Positions 8,585-18,625 are shown, counted from the stretch's first letter. The stretch is 64,000 nucleotides of DNA from Methylobacterium sp. J-090 (GCF_022829345.1 NZ_JAKSXV010000096.1:364344-428343); one strand, 5' to 3'. The notes: a model not told the origin generated them from the letters alone. A program made the numbers and translations.

Positions 8585-8680
8585 CCCCCTCTCCTGGAAG
8601 GAGAGGGCTGGGGTGAGGTGTGCGAACTCTCCAAAAAGGTCACACACCTCACCCTGTCCCTCTCCTTCCAGGAGAGGGGA
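8585..8680 (+). repeat. Palindromic intergenic element, copy C
   Basis: Plus-oriented copy with GCTGGGGTGAGGTGTG and CACACCTCACCCTGT arms and both terminal hairpins. The left flank 'GTGAAGCGCGACAGG' nearly repeats that of the copy at 5929. It lies in the 392-bp gap between flhB and cckA; the remaining 200 bp before cckA shows no further gene and probably holds the cckA promoter. Confidence 0.9.
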
Positions 8681-8887
8681 CCCGTGCAGGCCGCGACCAA
8701 TGGGGTTCACCGCACCGCCATTCTTCCGGGACGCGTCTGCATCGCGGCTGTGCGCCGCATCGGCCAAGCACCACGGTTTGTGCACCTTTTTCCCCGTATT
8801 TTGTCGGACGCCGTGGCGGGATGACCCTTGCCGCACGGGCGGACCGGGCGCTAACCGGGTGTCACAAGACAGGTGGATCGACCCGGG

Positions 8888-11536
8888 ATGGCTGAGTTCA
8901 GCGGACCAACCAAGGCCGCGCCGAACGCGATCGACCGGTCCGAGCGGCCCGGCCGCGTCGGGCTGCTCCTCGTCCTGGCCGGACTCCTCGTGGGCGCGGC
9001 CGTCGGCCTGTCCTTCGTCGCCAACGAGCAGGCCCAGCCACTCATCCTCGGCCTGCTGGCGCTCCTCGCCATGGCGGGCGTGTTCTGCCTGTTCGCGCTC
9101 GCCATCGGCGCCCTCCAGCTCGCCGGCCAGACCGGGCGCGACGACATCACCAAGGCCATCGTCGACGCGTCCCCCGAGGGCACCATCGTGGTGGAGGAGG
9201 GCGGCCGCCTCATCTACGCCAACGAGGCGTACCTGCGCATCGCCGGCGGCGAGACCTTCGCCAACCTGCGCCCCGTGGAACGGGTCTTCGTCGGCTCACC
9301 GGAGGTGTCGGAGGCGGTCTATCGCCTCGCCCAGGCCGCCCGCGAGGGGCTCGGCCACGGCGAGGAGATCCGCATGGCGCCGCCCCCCGACGGGGCCGGC
9401 GACCGGGCCTTCGCCTGGTACCGCATCGCCGTGCGCCCCATCGACCGGCCGCGCCGGTCCGCCGCCCTGTGGAGCGTCTCCGACATCACCCACGAGCGCG
9501 AGCGCCAGGAGAACGTCTTCCAGGAGCTCCAGCACGCCATCGACTACCTCGACCACGCGCCGGCCGGCTTCCTCTCCATCGATCCGGCCGGGTCCGTCGT
9601 CTACATGAACGCGACCCTCGCCGCCTGGCTCGGCTACGACCTCGCCACGGTCGGCTCCGGCGGCCTGCGCCTGCCCGAGATCGCGCCCGGCGCCGACGTG
9701 CTCACGGCCACGGGCGGCCTGCCCGGGGAGGTCCGCACCGACCGGTTCGACCTCGATCTGCGCCGCCGCAACGGCCATCCGCTCCCGGCCCGGCTCTACC
9801 ACCGCGTCGCCTTCGGGCAGGACGGCAGGCCCGGCCCGTCGCGCACCATCGTCCTCAACCGCTCGGCCGGGGCCGAGACCGACGAGCCCCAGCGCGCCGC
9901 GGAGGTGCGCCTCGCCCGCTTCCTCAACAACAGCCCCATCGCCATCGCCACCGTCGATCACGGCGGCCACATCGCCCGGGCCAACGCCTCGTTCGCGCGC
10001 CTGTTCGGCGGCACCCCGCGCCAGGCGATGCCGGACGGGCAGGGCAGCCTCGAGGCCGAACCCACGGTCTGCGACGCCCTGGTGGAGCGCGACCGGGCCG
10101 CCCTGGAGACGGCGCTCGCCAAGGCCGCCGAGGGCCTGGCCGCCATCGAGCCCATCGAGGTGATGCTGACGGGCCCCGGCAACCGCTCGGCCCGGGTCTG
10201 GCTCAGCCCGGCCGGCGTCGAGGGCGCCGCCGAGGGCGGCCGCCCCGACGAATCCGGCGACCGCGAGCGGGTGATCCTCTACGCCCTCGACACCACCGCC
10301 CAGCGCCAGCTCGAGCAGCAGGTGGCCCAGGCCCAGAAGATGGACACGGTCGGCCAGCTCGCTGGCGGCATCGCCCACGACTTCAACAACGTCCTCCAGG
10401 CGATCATCGGCTACTCGGACCTGCTGCTGGCGAGCCACCGGCCGACGGACCCGGCCTTCCAGGACATCATGCAGATCAAGCAGAACGCCAACCGGGCCGC
10501 CAGCCTGGTGCGGCAGCTGCTGGCCTTCTCCCGCCGCCAGACCCTGCGGCCCGAGGTGATGAGCGTCGGCGAGGCGCTGTCCGACCTCACCCTGCTGCTC
10601 AAGCGCCTGCTCGGCGAGCGGGTCGACCTCGACCTCAAGCATGGGCGCGAGATCTGGCCGATCAAGGCCGACGTGAACCAGTTCGAGCAGGTGATCGTCA
10701 ACCTCGCGGTCAACGCCCGCGACGCCATGCCGGAGGGCGGGCGCCTCCTCATCCGCACGGCCAACGTGGTGCACGATGCCACCCCGGCGGAGGCCCGCCT
10801 CGGCATGCCGGCGGGCGACCACGTCCTCATCGAGGTCATCGACACCGGGCAGGGCATCCCGCCGGACGTCATGGAGAAGATCTTCGAGCCGTTCTTCACC
10901 ACGAAGGAGATCGGCAAGGGCACGGGCCTCGGGCTCTCGACGGTGTTCGGCATCGTCAAGCAGAGCGGCGGCACCATCGACGTGCGCTCCACGGTGGGCG
11001 AGGGCACCACGTTCCGCATCTACTTCCCGCGCCACGAGCCGGCGGCCGAGCCCGAACCCGTGCCGCTCCCCGCCGCCAGCACGACGGGCGAGATCGCCGC
11101 CCACCGCCTCAAGGGCACGCCCGAACTCGCGGCCCCGTCGCCGCGCAAGCCGGCGCCGGACCACACCGGCCAGGGCGTCATCCTCCTCGTCGAGGACGAG
11201 GACCCCGTGCGCGCCGTCAACAGCCGCGCCCTCTCGGCGCGCGGCTACACGGTGCTGGAGGCGGCCTCGGGCCTCGACGCCCTCAAGATCATCGAGGACA
11301 AGACGCAGGTCATCGACCTCGTCGTCTCCGACGTGGTGATGCCCGAGATGGACGGCCCGACGCTCCTGCGCGAATTGCGCAAGCACCACCCCGACCTCAA
11401 GGTGATCTTCGTCTCCGGCTACGCCGAGGACGCGTTCCGCAAGAACCTCCCCGACGGCGAGGACTTCAACTTCCTGCCCAAGCCCTTCAGCCTGAAGCAG
11501 CTCGTCGAGACGGTGAAGGAGACTATCGCGCGCTGA
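8888..11536 (+). CDS. cckA: Cell-cycle hybrid histidine kinase CckA
   Basis: CckA is the membrane kinase at the head of the CckA-ChpT-CtrA phosphorelay controlling cell cycle and motility in alphaproteobacteria. The 882-residue product has two membrane helices near residues 25-78, PAS-type regions to about 475, a HisKA domain with phosphoacceptor His497 in 'GGIAHDFNN', and an HATPase domain with '[11 protein letters not shown]', 'DTGQGIPP' and '[12 protein letters not shown]'. A C-terminal receiver has Asp815 in '[12 protein letters not shown]'. The ATG at 8888 is preferred to a GTG at 8873 because AGGTGG lies 10 bp before it. It sits just upstream of recA, a common arrangement in this class. 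The flagellar genes here carry CtrA boxes. Confidence 0.95.
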   Translation: MAEFSGPTKAAPNAIDRSERPGRVGLLLVLAGLLVGAAVGLSFVANEQAQPLILGLLALLAMAGVFCLFALAIGALQLAGQTGRDDITKAIVDASPEGTIVVEEGGRLIYANEAYLRIAGGETFANLRPVERVFVGSPEVSEAVYRLAQAAREGLGHGEEIRMAPPPDGAGDRAFAWYRIAVRPIDRPRRSAALWSVSDITHERERQENVFQELQHAIDYLDHAPAGFLSIDPAGSVVYMNATLAAWLGYDLATVGSGGLRLPEIAPGADVLTATGGLPGEVRTDRFDLDLRRRNGHPLPARLYHRVAFGQDGRPGPSRTIVLNRSAGAETDEPQRAAEVRLARFLNNSPIAIATVDHGGHIARANASFARLFGGTPRQAMPDGQGSLEAEPTVCDALVERDRAALETALAKAAEGLAAIEPIEVMLTGPGNRSARVWLSPAGVEGAAEGGRPDESGDRERVILYALDTTAQRQLEQQVAQAQKMDTVGQLAGGIAHDFNNVLQAIIGYSDLLLASHRPTDPAFQDIMQIKQNANRAASLVRQLLAFSRRQTLRPEVMSVGEALSDLTLLLKRLLGERVDLDLKHGREIWPIKADVNQFEQVIVNLAVNARDAMPEGGRLLIRTANVVHDATPAEARLGMPAGDHVLIEVIDTGQGIPPDVMEKIFEPFFTTKEIGKGTGLGLSTVFGIVKQSGGTIDVRSTVGEGTTFRIYFPRHEPAAEPEPVPLPAASTTGEIAAHRLKGTPELAAPSPRKPAPDHTGQGVILLVEDEDPVRAVNSRALSARGYTVLEAASGLDALKIIEDKTQVIDLVVSDVVMPEMDGPTLLRELRKHHPDLKVIFVSGYAEDAFRKNLPDGEDFNFLPKPFSLKQLVETVKETIAR

Positions 11537-11598
11537 TTTTGTGCGGGGCGTTGTGCCGGCGTTCGCGGGAATCCGCGGGCGCCGGCCTTGCACGATGA

Positions 11599-11613
11599 GA
11601 ACAAAACGAGTAC
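11599..11613. promoter_or_regulatory. LexA-type SOS box upstream of recA
   Basis: The sequence GAAC-AAAACGA-GTAC fits the alphaproteobacterial LexA site GAAC-N7-GAAC with one substitution in the second half. It lies 63 bp upstream of the recA start codon, where recA operators usually lie. Confidence 0.6.
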
Positions 11614-11675
11614 ATCAATCGTCATCCGGGGCGCATTGAGCCTTGCTCCCACCCCATGCATAAGGATGCCGACGA

Positions 11676-12767
11676 ATGGCCCAGCCCGCGCTGAAAGTTG
11701 TGGACGCTCCCATGGTGGACAAGGACAAGGCGAAGGCGATCGACGCCGCGCTGTCGCAGATCGAGCGGGCCTTCGGGAAGGGCTCGATCATGCGGCTGGG
11801 CAAGAACGCCCAGGTGGCGGAGGTGGAGGTGGTCTCCACCGGCTCGCTGGGCCTCGACATCGCGCTGGGCGTCGGCGGCCTGCCGCGCGGCCGCGTCATC
11901 GAGATCTACGGCCCGGAATCCTCGGGCAAGACCACGCTGGCGCTCCACACCATCGCCGAGGCCCAGAAGAAGGGCGGCGTCTGCGCCTTCGTCGACGCCG
12001 AGCACGCCCTCGACCCGATCTACGCCCGCAAGCTCGGGGTGCAGCTCGACGATCTCCTGATCTCGCAGCCCGACACCGGCGAGCAGGCGCTGGAGATCAC
12101 CGACACCCTGGTGCGCTCGGGCGCCATCGACGTCCTCGTGGTCGATTCCGTGGCGGCGCTGACGCCCCGCGCCGAGATCGAGGGCGAGATGGGCGACAGC
12201 CAGCCCGGCCTCCAGGCCCGGCTCATGAGCCAGGCCCTGCGCAAGCTCACGGGCTCGATCTCGCGCTCGAAGTGCATGGTGATCTTCATCAACCAGATCC
12301 GCATGAAGATCGGCGTCATGTACGGCTCGCCGGAGACCACCACGGGTGGCAACGCCCTGAAGTTCTACGCCTCCGTGCGCCTCGACATCCGGCGCATCTC
12401 GACCCTGAAGGACCGCGACGAGGCCATCGGCAACCAGGTCCGCGTCAAGGTGGTGAAGAACAAGGTCGCCCCGCCGTTCAAGCAGGTCGAGTTCGACATC
12501 ATGTTCGGCGAGGGCGTCTCCAAGGTCGGCGAGCTCATCGACCTCGGGGTCAAGGCCGGCATCGTCGAGAAGTCGGGCGCCTGGTTCTCCTACAACAGCC
12601 AGCGCCTCGGCCAGGGCCGCGAGAACTCCAAGGGCTTCTTACGGGACAACCCGGACATCGCGGCCAAGATCGAGGCCTCGATCCGCCAGAATTCCGGCAT
12701 CCTGGCCGACAAGATTTTGGATACGGCCAAGCCCACCGAGGACGATCTGGACGAGGGCGAGGCCTGA
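11676..12767 (+). CDS. recA: Recombinase RecA
   Basis: RecA forms filaments on single-stranded DNA, carries out strand exchange and triggers LexA cleavage. The 363 residues include the Walker A motif 'GPESSGKTT', Walker B '[12 protein letters not shown]', the L1/L2 DNA-binding loops (around '[12 protein letters not shown]' and '[20 protein letters not shown]'), and the acidic C-terminal tail 'EDDLDEGEA'. A candidate LexA box precedes it. A strong hairpin at 12977-13010 follows. Length and every motif are normal. Confidence 0.99.
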   Translation: MAQPALKVVDAPMVDKDKAKAIDAALSQIERAFGKGSIMRLGKNAQVAEVEVVSTGSLGLDIALGVGGLPRGRVIEIYGPESSGKTTLALHTIAEAQKKGGVCAFVDAEHALDPIYARKLGVQLDDLLISQPDTGEQALEITDTLVRSGAIDVLVVDSVAALTPRAEIEGEMGDSQPGLQARLMSQALRKLTGSISRSKCMVIFINQIRMKIGVMYGSPETTTGGNALKFYASVRLDIRRISTLKDRDEAIGNQVRVKVVKNKVAPPFKQVEFDIMFGEGVSKVGELIDLGVKAGIVEKSGAWFSYNSQRLGQGRENSKGFLRDNPDIAAKIEASIRQNSGILADKILDTAKPTEDDLDEGEA

Positions 12768-12811
12768 TACGGCCTCCGCTTGATCACTTCGGATCGTGCG
12801 CTCGCGACAGG

Positions 12812-12906
12812 CTCCTTCTCCTGGAAGGAGAGGGTTGGGGTGAGGTGTGGGACCTTTTCGGAGAGTTCGCACACCTCACCCTGTCCCTCTCCCGGAAGGT
12901 GTGGGG
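12812..12906 (+). repeat. Palindromic intergenic element, copy D
   Basis: Plus-oriented copy between recA and its terminator. The left half is close to copy A, but the right terminal hairpin is degraded (CTCCCGGAAGGTGTGGGG instead of CTCCTTCCAGGAGAGGGG), so this copy looks older. Confidence 0.85.
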
Positions 12907-12976
12907 ACCCGCGCCTGCCAGAAGCCGAACGGATCACCCGGAAATCGTATGAGTTCCTGAAGCGTCGCGTGTAGGC

Positions 12977-13010
12977 AAAAAGCCGCCGGGTCCGGACCCG
13001 GCGGCTTTTT
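12977..13010. terminator. Bidirectional Rho-independent terminator after recA
   Basis: A perfect palindrome of 17-bp half-arms: AAAAAGCCGCCGGGTCC pairs with GGACCCGGCGGCTTTTT. It has an A-run on one side and a T-run on the other, so it can end transcripts from recA (plus) and from the convergent quinone reductase gene (minus). Confidence 0.92.
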
Positions 13011-13041
13011 GCGTCGTTCCGGAGGGCGATGGGGCGGGGCC

Positions 13042-13854
13042 CTAATCGGCCTCCGGCTCCGGGTCGCGCACATGGGCGGCGAATCCGGTCGCGGACACGA
13101 TCCCGGGGTCCAGGGTCATGGACGGGAACAGGTAGTCCCCACCGTTCTGGCGCCGGAACGCGATGGGCGCGGTGGTGAACAGCCCGCGCATGCGGGTCCG
13201 CAGGGCGTCCGCGGCGGCGTCGAAGGCGGCGTCGTCGAGGCGGTCGGCGCGGTAGACGACGAACGGCGGCAGGACCGCGTAGCCGGGATAGAACAGCACG
13301 CCGTGGTGGATGGGAAACAGCAGGTCGTCCATCGGCCCGTTGATGCCGCGCGGGCCATAATGCGCCTCCCAGCCGCCGGCCGTCACGAGGAGCATCGCGC
13401 GCTTGCCCGCGAGGGTGCCTTCGCCGTAGCGGTCCCCCCAGCGGGTGTCGCTGTGCTCGCCGACGCCGTAGGCGAACCCGAAGGAATAGACCCGGTCGAT
13501 CCAGCCTTTCAGGATCGCCGGCATGGAGAACCACCAGAGCGGGAACGCCAGGATCAGGGCGTCCGCCCACAGCAGCTTGGCCTGCTCGGCCCGGACATCG
13601 TCGGTCAGCGTTCCGGCGGCGAAGGCCGCACCGGAGGCCGCCGGCACGTGCAGGCGCGGGGTCTCGCGCGGGTGCGTGCCCCCGTGCAGGGCTTGGAAAT
13701 CGGCCCCGTCGACGGCGCTCTTCCAACCCTCGGCATAGAGATCGGTGTGGCGGACGTGATGCCCGTCGGCGCGCAACTGCGTTGCCGCCACGTCACGCAG
13801 CGCATGGGTCAGCGAGGCCGGCTCGGGGTGGGCGGAGACGATGAGGATGTTCAT
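13042..13854 (-). CDS. NAD(P)H:quinone oxidoreductase, flavodoxin-like fold
   Basis: A predicted FMN/FAD-binding NAD(P)H dehydrogenase (quinone) that would reduce quinones by two electrons in the cytosol. The 270-residue sequence opens with 'MNILIVSAHPEPASLTHAL', the standard start of this family. It contains 'DALILAFPLWWFSMPAILKGW', the conserved flavin/quinone-site segment, and 'VTAGGWEAHYGPRGINGPM'. It is transcribed away from a LysR regulator whose start is 90 bp away, the usual layout when a LysR protein controls a detoxifying reductase. Substrate is not predictable from sequence. Confidence 0.9.
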   Translation of the reverse strand: MNILIVSAHPEPASLTHALRDVAATQLRADGHHVRHTDLYAEGWKSAVDGADFQALHGGTHPRETPRLHVPAASGAAFAAGTLTDDVRAEQAKLLWADALILAFPLWWFSMPAILKGWIDRVYSFGFAYGVGEHSDTRWGDRYGEGTLAGKRAMLLVTAGGWEAHYGPRGINGPMDDLLFPIHHGVLFYPGYAVLPPFVVYRADRLDDAAFDAAADALRTRMRGLFTTAPIAFRRQNGGDYLFPSMTLDPGIVSATGFAAHVRDPEPEAD

Positions 13855-13943
13855 GCCGGGGGCTCTCGACTGTCGAAGCCCGAGGCTAGGCAGGTTTTCA
13901 TTGGTGCGGTAGAGCGGGACAATGAATAGGACAATTCCAAAAC

Positions 13944-14864
13944 TTGGATAAGTCGCTCGTCACCCTGGAGCGGATGAGTTCGTTCGTTCGCGTCGTCGAA
14001 CGCGGCAGCCTGTCGGCGGTCGCCCGCGAGCGGGGTGTCGGCCAATCCACCATCACGCGACACCTCGCCGAATTGGAAGCCGCCCTCGGCGTCACCCTGC
14101 TCAGCCGGACCACCCGCCGGGTCACGCTCACCGACGAGGGCCGGCGCTATCACGCCGAGGCGCGCGCCATCCTGCGCCTCGTCGACGAGGCGACGGACGA
14201 GGCCCGCAACGCCGGGGGCGGCCTGACCGGACAGGTGCGCGTCTCGTGCACCGCCGCCCTGGGCGTGCGCCACGTCTGCCGGGCGCTGTTCGCGTTCCAG
14301 GACCGTTACCCGGGCATCCGCGTCGATCTCAGCCTGTGCGACGCGCCGATCGATCTCGTCCGCGAGGCGACCGACGTCGCCATCCGCCTGGGCCCCCTCG
14401 AAGACAGCACCCTGCACCGCCGGGCGATCGGCCTGTCGCGCCGCCTCCTCGTCGCGTCGCGCGGCTACCTCGACGCCCATGGGCGACCGGACCGGCCCGA
14501 CGACCTCCTGCGGCATGAAGCGATCCGCATGAGCAACGTCGCCGGGAGCGAGACGCTCGTGCTGCGCGGACCGGACGGCGCGCGGACCAGCCTGCCGTTC
14601 GATGGCCGGATGCTGATCGATCACGGGCTGGCGGCGCGCGAAGCGGTGGCCGAGGGGCGCGGGATCGCGGCGAGCCACGTCTGGCTCGTGCAGGACCTCC
14701 TGGCGACGGGCGCCCTCGAGGTCGTCCTGCCGGGCTTCACCCCGGACCCGGTCCCCCTCTCCATCCTCATCGTCCCCGGCCGCACCTGCATCCGGCGGGT
14801 GCGCCTCCTCGTCGACGAGATCGCCGCCGCCCTGGCGGCCCTGCCCGGCATCGACCCGGCCTGA
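13944..14864 (+). CDS. LysR-family transcriptional regulator
   Basis: A predicted LysR-type regulator of 306 residues with an N-terminal winged helix ('GSLSAVARERGVGQSTITRH', then 'LLSRTTRRVTLTDEGRRY') and a C-terminal effector-binding domain ('GQVRVSCTAALGVRHVCRAL'). Start choice is uncertain: TTG at 13944 gives the usual lead-in before the helix-turn-helix, while ATG at 13974 has GGAG just upstream. It is divergent from the quinone reductase gene, which is its likely target; the 90-bp gap would hold the shared operator. The inducer cannot be read from sequence. Confidence 0.92.
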   Translation: MDKSLVTLERMSSFVRVVERGSLSAVARERGVGQSTITRHLAELEAALGVTLLSRTTRRVTLTDEGRRYHAEARAILRLVDEATDEARNAGGGLTGQVRVSCTAALGVRHVCRALFAFQDRYPGIRVDLSLCDAPIDLVREATDVAIRLGPLEDSTLHRRAIGLSRRLLVASRGYLDAHGRPDRPDDLLRHEAIRMSNVAGSETLVLRGPDGARTSLPFDGRMLIDHGLAAREAVAEGRGIAASHVWLVQDLLATGALEVVLPGFTPDPVPLSILIVPGRTCIRRVRLLVDEIAAALAALPGIDPA

Positions 14865-14911
14865 AGCCGGTATCCGATCGCCCGAACGCGAACGGCGGAG
14901 GGGCTGGGCCC

Positions 14912-14937
14912 ATCCCGACGTTTCGCGACGTCGGGAT
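14912..14937 (+). terminator. Hairpin after the LysR gene
   Basis: ATCCCGACGT pairs perfectly with ACGTCGGGAT across a 6-base loop. Only a weak CTT follows, so it is a likely but not strong intrinsic terminator. Confidence 0.5.
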
Positions 14938-15088
14938 CTTGACGGCGCGGACGAGGACATGGTTCCTGACAGTGGACTTGCGTATCGGATCGATCGTGCA
15001 CACTACCTTATAAGAAATTTATCAGATTAGTGGTCGTCCATATCTACAACCCCGCAATATTCGCAACCCCGCAGCCGGCACAGTCTCG

Positions 15089-15298
15089 ATGACCAAACAT
15101 CACAAGGATGCCTCCGCCGGTGTGGCGCAGGTGCTGCTCGACGGCATGCCCCCGGCGGAGCGGGCGCAGGTCCAGGCCGAAGCGGATGCCAAGGGCGTCG
15201 GCGCCGTCGAGATCGTGCGCCAGTCCCTCGACATCCTGATCGCCGAATCCAGGCCGGCCTCCCCGCAGGGGAAACGCGTCGGGACATCGGGCCGCTGA
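15089..15298 (+). CDS. Small hypothetical protein, 69 residues
   Basis: Not recognised. A short soluble, charged helical protein containing 'LLDGMPPAERAQVQAEADAK' and 'EIVRQSLDILIAES'. Codons use G or C at nearly every third position, as neighbouring real genes do, which supports coding. The 80 bases before it are unusually AT-rich (around 15001-15055, 'CCTTATAAGAAATTTATC') and look like a promoter. The ribosome site is weak. No membrane segment or signal peptide. Confidence 0.55.
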   Translation: MTKHHKDASAGVAQVLLDGMPPAERAQVQAEADAKGVGAVEIVRQSLDILIAESRPASPQGKRVGTSGR

Positions 15299-15382
15299 GC
15301 CCCGACGCGTGGGCCGGCACCGGTTCGCGTCACTGCCGGGGCGGGCGGAACCGCCCCCCGACCCATCCTTGAGAAGCAGCCG

Positions 15383-15769
15383 ATGAGAAGGGCGTTCCTG
15401 ACCGGTGTCCTCGCCCTCGCGCTCGTCGGCCCGCCCCCCGCGTGGGCGCAGGTCGTCGAGGACGGGTCCGATGCGGCTTTGGGCAAGGCCGATACGCGGA
15501 CAATCCTCGATCTCATCGCCCAGCGCTTCAAGGCCCTCGACCCGAAGGTGACGGTCCTGCGCCGGGCGGACGGCCCGTGGGTGTGCGGCTCCGTCAACGT
15601 CAAGAACCGCGACGATCTCTACACGGGCGAGCGCGGCTTCGTCGTCGACCTGTCGAGCGGGTTCTTCGGCCGGGTGCCCGACGGGCCGGAGCTGCTCAGC
15701 CCCCGCGCCGAGGGCTTCGCCGCCATGGAACAGATCCGGCAGATCACCTTCGCCCGCTGCCTCGATTGA
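15383..15769 (+). CDS. Small exported hypothetical protein
   Basis: Not recognised. The 128-residue product begins with a clear Sec signal peptide (positive 'MRR', hydrophobic 'AFLTGVLALALVG', cleavage near 'AWAQ'). The mature part is about 105 residues with two cysteines ('WVCGSVNVKN' and the terminal 'ARCLD') that could form a disulphide in the periplasm. The ATG follows 'TTGAGAAGCAGCCG'. It converges with the cytochrome c gene 54 bp downstream. Function unknown. Confidence 0.7.
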   Translation: MRRAFLTGVLALALVGPPPAWAQVVEDGSDAALGKADTRTILDLIAQRFKALDPKVTVLRRADGPWVCGSVNVKNRDDLYTGERGFVVDLSSGFFGRVPDGPELLSPRAEGFAAMEQIRQITFARCLD

Positions 15770-15823
15770 CGCGGCGCTCACTCCAGCGGCACCGTCGGGT
15801 TCATCCCGGCGGCTCCGCCGGGT

Positions 15824-16144
15824 TCACCCCGGCGGCAGCACCTCGATGGCGATGCCGGCATAGAACGCCGCGAGGTTGGCGATCTCGGCATCCGACAGGC
15901 CCTTGGCGACGACGTTCATGATCTCGTTCGTGCGCCGGCCGTCGCGGTACTCGGTGAGCACTTTGACGAGGTAGGGCTCGACCTGACCGGCGAGGTTCGG
16001 GGCCTCGGGGAGCTTCGAGAGCCCGTCCATGCCGTGGCAGGTCTGGCAGGCGGTGGCGGCCTTGCGGCCCGCCCTGGCGTCGCCGGCCTGCGCCGGGTGG
16101 GTGGCGAGGAGGGCGAGGATCAGGACGGTAGCGGAACGGGTCAT
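15824..16144 (-). CDS. Class I cytochrome c, periplasmic
   Basis: A small exported c-type cytochrome of 106 residues, predicted to carry electrons in the periplasm. It has a signal peptide ending near 'ATHPAQAGD', a single haem site 'CQTCH', and a downstream methionine in 'RTNEIMNVVAKGLSDAEI' that is the likely sixth ligand. The ATG at 16144 is chosen because the signal peptide starts there; nine codons upstream remain open. It lies on the same strand as the PQQ sugar dehydrogenase at 16559-17848 and could accept its electrons, though a repeat element lies between them. Confidence 0.92.
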   Translation of the reverse strand: MTRSATVLILALLATHPAQAGDARAGRKAATACQTCHGMDGLSKLPEAPNLAGQVEPYLVKVLTEYRDGRRTNEIMNVVAKGLSDAEIANLAAFYAGIAIEVLPPG

Positions 16145-16280
16145 GTGGGCTCCGGGTAGATTGGCGATCACGCATCCGCGCCCTGACTCTCATTCGAGAG
16201 GCGAAAGCGCCGGGACGAGACGCGCGGATTTCCTCTCCCGGCGAGCCATGCCTCCCACACATCTCGCAGAGAGCGCGGGT

Positions 16281-16373
16281 CCCCTCTCCCGGAAGGAGAG
16301 GGACAGGGTGAGGTGTGGGGGTTTTCCGGAGAGTTCGCACACCTCACCCCAACCCTCTCCTTCCAGGAGAGGG
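16281..16373 (-). repeat. Palindromic intergenic element, copy E
   Basis: Minus-oriented copy with both terminal hairpins intact and the inner arms ACAGGGTGAGGTGTG and CACACCTCACCCCAA. It lies in the 414-bp gap between the cytochrome c start and the sugar dehydrogenase stop. No gene is seen in the rest of that gap. Confidence 0.9.
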
Positions 16374-16558
16374 AGCGCCGCTGCGCTCTACGCCGACGCT
16401 CGGACACTATGCTTGACGCGATCCCTCAATGAAGTGGGCAACGGCTGGGTTGTGTGAATCCGGTAGCCCGGACGGAGAGGAGACCCGCGTCTTACGCGAG
16501 AGTTGCGAGAGCGGGGGTCAGGAGAGAGCGGGGCGCCACACCCATCCTCCCCGAAAAA

Positions 16559-17848
16559 TCACTTCCCCTCGTAGGAAATGCGGTAGATCGCGCCGGCCGT
16601 GTCGTCCGCGACCAGCAGCGAGCCGTCGAGGAACACGGCGACGTCCGCCGGGCGGCCGAGATACTCGCCGTCGGCCGTGAGCCAGCCCTCCGCGAACGGC
16701 GTCGGTGCGCCGGCCTTGCCGTTCGTATCGATCGCCACGAACATGATCCGGGCGCCGACGGGCGTGGTGCGGTTCCACGAGCCGTGCTCGGCGATGAAGA
16801 TGCCGCCGCGATACGAGCTCGGAAATTGCTTGCCCGTGTAGAACGCCATGCCGAGGTCGGCGGCGTGGGGCGGCAGCTCGGCCTGGGGCAGCACGGCGTC
16901 CTTCGGCGGGGTCTCGTCCTTGTACTCGACGGTGCGGACGGTGCCGCCGCCGTACCACGGGAACCCGAAATTCTCGCCGGCCTTCGCCGCGCGGTTGAGT
17001 TCGCCCGGCGGGGTGTCGTCGCCCATGCCGTCGACCTGGTTGTCGGTGAACCACAGGGACTTGTCGGCGGGGCTGAAATCCATGCCGACGGAATTGCGGA
17101 TGCCCGTGGCGAACACCTCACGGTTCTTGCCGTCGGCGTCGAGGCGGATGATCCCACCGATGCCGGTCTTCGCGTAGAGGTCGCGCTTGTCCGCCGGCGG
17201 CACGTTGTAGGGCTGGCCCAGGGAAATGTAGGTCTTGCCGTCGGGGCCGACGCGGCAGATCCGGGCGGTGTGGTTGTAGCTTTCCTCGGCGGCCGGGATC
17301 AGCGCGCCCTGCTTCACCAGCACGCCGGCGGCGACGTCGGGGCTCTCGTAGAAGAACTCGGCCGCCGGGAACGACAGCACCCGGTTCTGCTCGGCGATGG
17401 TGAGCACGCCGTCCCTGGAGAAGCAGACGCCGTTGGGGATCTTGAAGTCGAGGCCCGGCGCGAAGGCCCGGACCTCGTCGGCGACCCGGTCCTTGTCCCG
17501 GTCGGTCACCGTGTAGACCTTGGTCTTGCGGGTGCCGACGAACAGCACGCCCGCATTGGGGCCGACCGCGATGGAGCGGGCATCGGGCACCACGGCGTAG
17601 AGATCAATCTTGAAGCCCTCGGGGAGCTTGATCTTGGCGAGGGTCCTGCGGAGCGCATCGGCGCGCCGGCCGGTCTGGGGAATCTCGGGCGCTTCCGCCG
17701 TGCCCGTGCTCTGCATGCCCTGGAGTTTTTCCAGGGCATCGGCCTTGGCCTTGGTCTCGGCGGGGGCGGCGCCCTGCGCCAGGGCGCCGAAACCGGTCAG
17801 ACAGACGGCGACGCCGGCCAGCAGCGTCGCGGTGAGGACGGATCGCAT
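16559..17848 (-). CDS. PQQ-dependent sugar (sorbosone-type) dehydrogenase, periplasmic
   Basis: A predicted soluble beta-propeller dehydrogenase that oxidises aldoses or sorbosone-like sugars with PQQ in the periplasm. The 429 residues begin with a signal peptide (cleaved near 'GALAQG'). Family motifs include 'GFKIDLYAVVPDARSIAVG', 'TARICRVGPDGKTYISLG' and 'IRNSVGMDFSPADKSLWFTD', and 'EHGSWNRTTPVGARIMFV' toward the C-terminus. Electrons could pass to the neighbouring cytochrome c. The exact sugar is not predictable. Confidence 0.9.
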   Translation of the reverse strand: MRSVLTATLLAGVAVCLTGFGALAQGAAPAETKAKADALEKLQGMQSTGTAEAPEIPQTGRRADALRRTLAKIKLPEGFKIDLYAVVPDARSIAVGPNAGVLFVGTRKTKVYTVTDRDKDRVADEVRAFAPGLDFKIPNGVCFSRDGVLTIAEQNRVLSFPAAEFFYESPDVAAGVLVKQGALIPAAEESYNHTARICRVGPDGKTYISLGQPYNVPPADKRDLYAKTGIGGIIRLDADGKNREVFATGIRNSVGMDFSPADKSLWFTDNQVDGMGDDTPPGELNRAAKAGENFGFPWYGGGTVRTVEYKDETPPKDAVLPQAELPPHAADLGMAFYTGKQFPSSYRGGIFIAEHGSWNRTTPVGARIMFVAIDTNGKAGAPTPFAEGWLTADGEYLGRPADVAVFLDGSLLVADDTAGAIYRISYEGK

Positions 17849-17987
17849 GGGCTTCTCTCCCGGCTCCGCCCGCGTGATCGGGGCGGTTGCCGGATGGACG
17901 ATACCGGCTTGTCGGCCGTCTCCACAAGACTTGCGGCGGGATGCCCGCGAGACGCGGCGCGGATCGCGGGTGCCCGAATCGCGGGTA

Positions 17988-18398
17988 TCAGTACGGCAGG
18001 ATCTTGATGAACAGACCCCACAGCACGAGCAGGATGCCGACCACCGAGACGCCCCACAGGAGCGAGCGGACCTTGGGGATGCCGAGCCCGTAGACCGGCA
18101 GGTAGGCGAGGCGCCCGAAGAAGTAGAGGTAGGCGCCCAGCACCACCGCGGTGTTGTGGCGGCCGGTGGCGACGCAGGCGAGCACCAGGGCGGCGAAGAT
18201 CGGGAACGTCTCGAAGAAGTTCTTCGAGGCCTTCTCCAGGCGCGACGCGGCCCCCGTCACCTCGGGCGTCTTGCCCTCGCGGTTGCCGGCGGCCCAGGCG
18301 AACCCGCCGCGCTGCTGCAGGCCGCTGTAGGAGGCGGCGATGACGTGGACGAGGCCGAGGAAGCAGGACCAGGCGAGGAGGCGGATTTCGACGGGCAT
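17988..18398 (-). CDS. MAPEG-family membrane protein
   Basis: A predicted member of the MAPEG family (membrane-associated proteins in eicosanoid and glutathione metabolism). The 136 residues form four membrane helices, with the family segments 'ASKNFFETFPIFAALVLAC' and 'RLAYLPVYGLGIPKVRSLLW'. Bacterial members are mostly uncharacterised; a glutathione-dependent role is inferred from the family. It is divergent from alaS, separated by 227 bp. Confidence 0.9.
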   Translation of the reverse strand: MPVEIRLLAWSCFLGLVHVIAASYSGLQQRGGFAWAAGNREGKTPEVTGAASRLEKASKNFFETFPIFAALVLACVATGRHNTAVVLGAYLYFFGRLAYLPVYGLGIPKVRSLLWGVSVVGILLVLWGLFIKILPY

Positions 18399-18625
18399 GT
18401 TGGCGGTGTGTCCTTCGTGAACGGTGATTCCCCGTACCTAATGCATTGCGCCCGCCAGGGGCACCCGCCGGTGCGAAACGCGAAACCGCCCGTGACTTGA
18501 GCCGGAACCCTCCGTATGAGACGCCTGCGCGGTCGGCTCGCCTTGCGAGCCGTTGCGCGGGCGCTCCGGCCTTCGGGGCGGCCCGCACCGACCCGGCAGG
18601 GCCAACCGACAGAGTCATTACAGCG

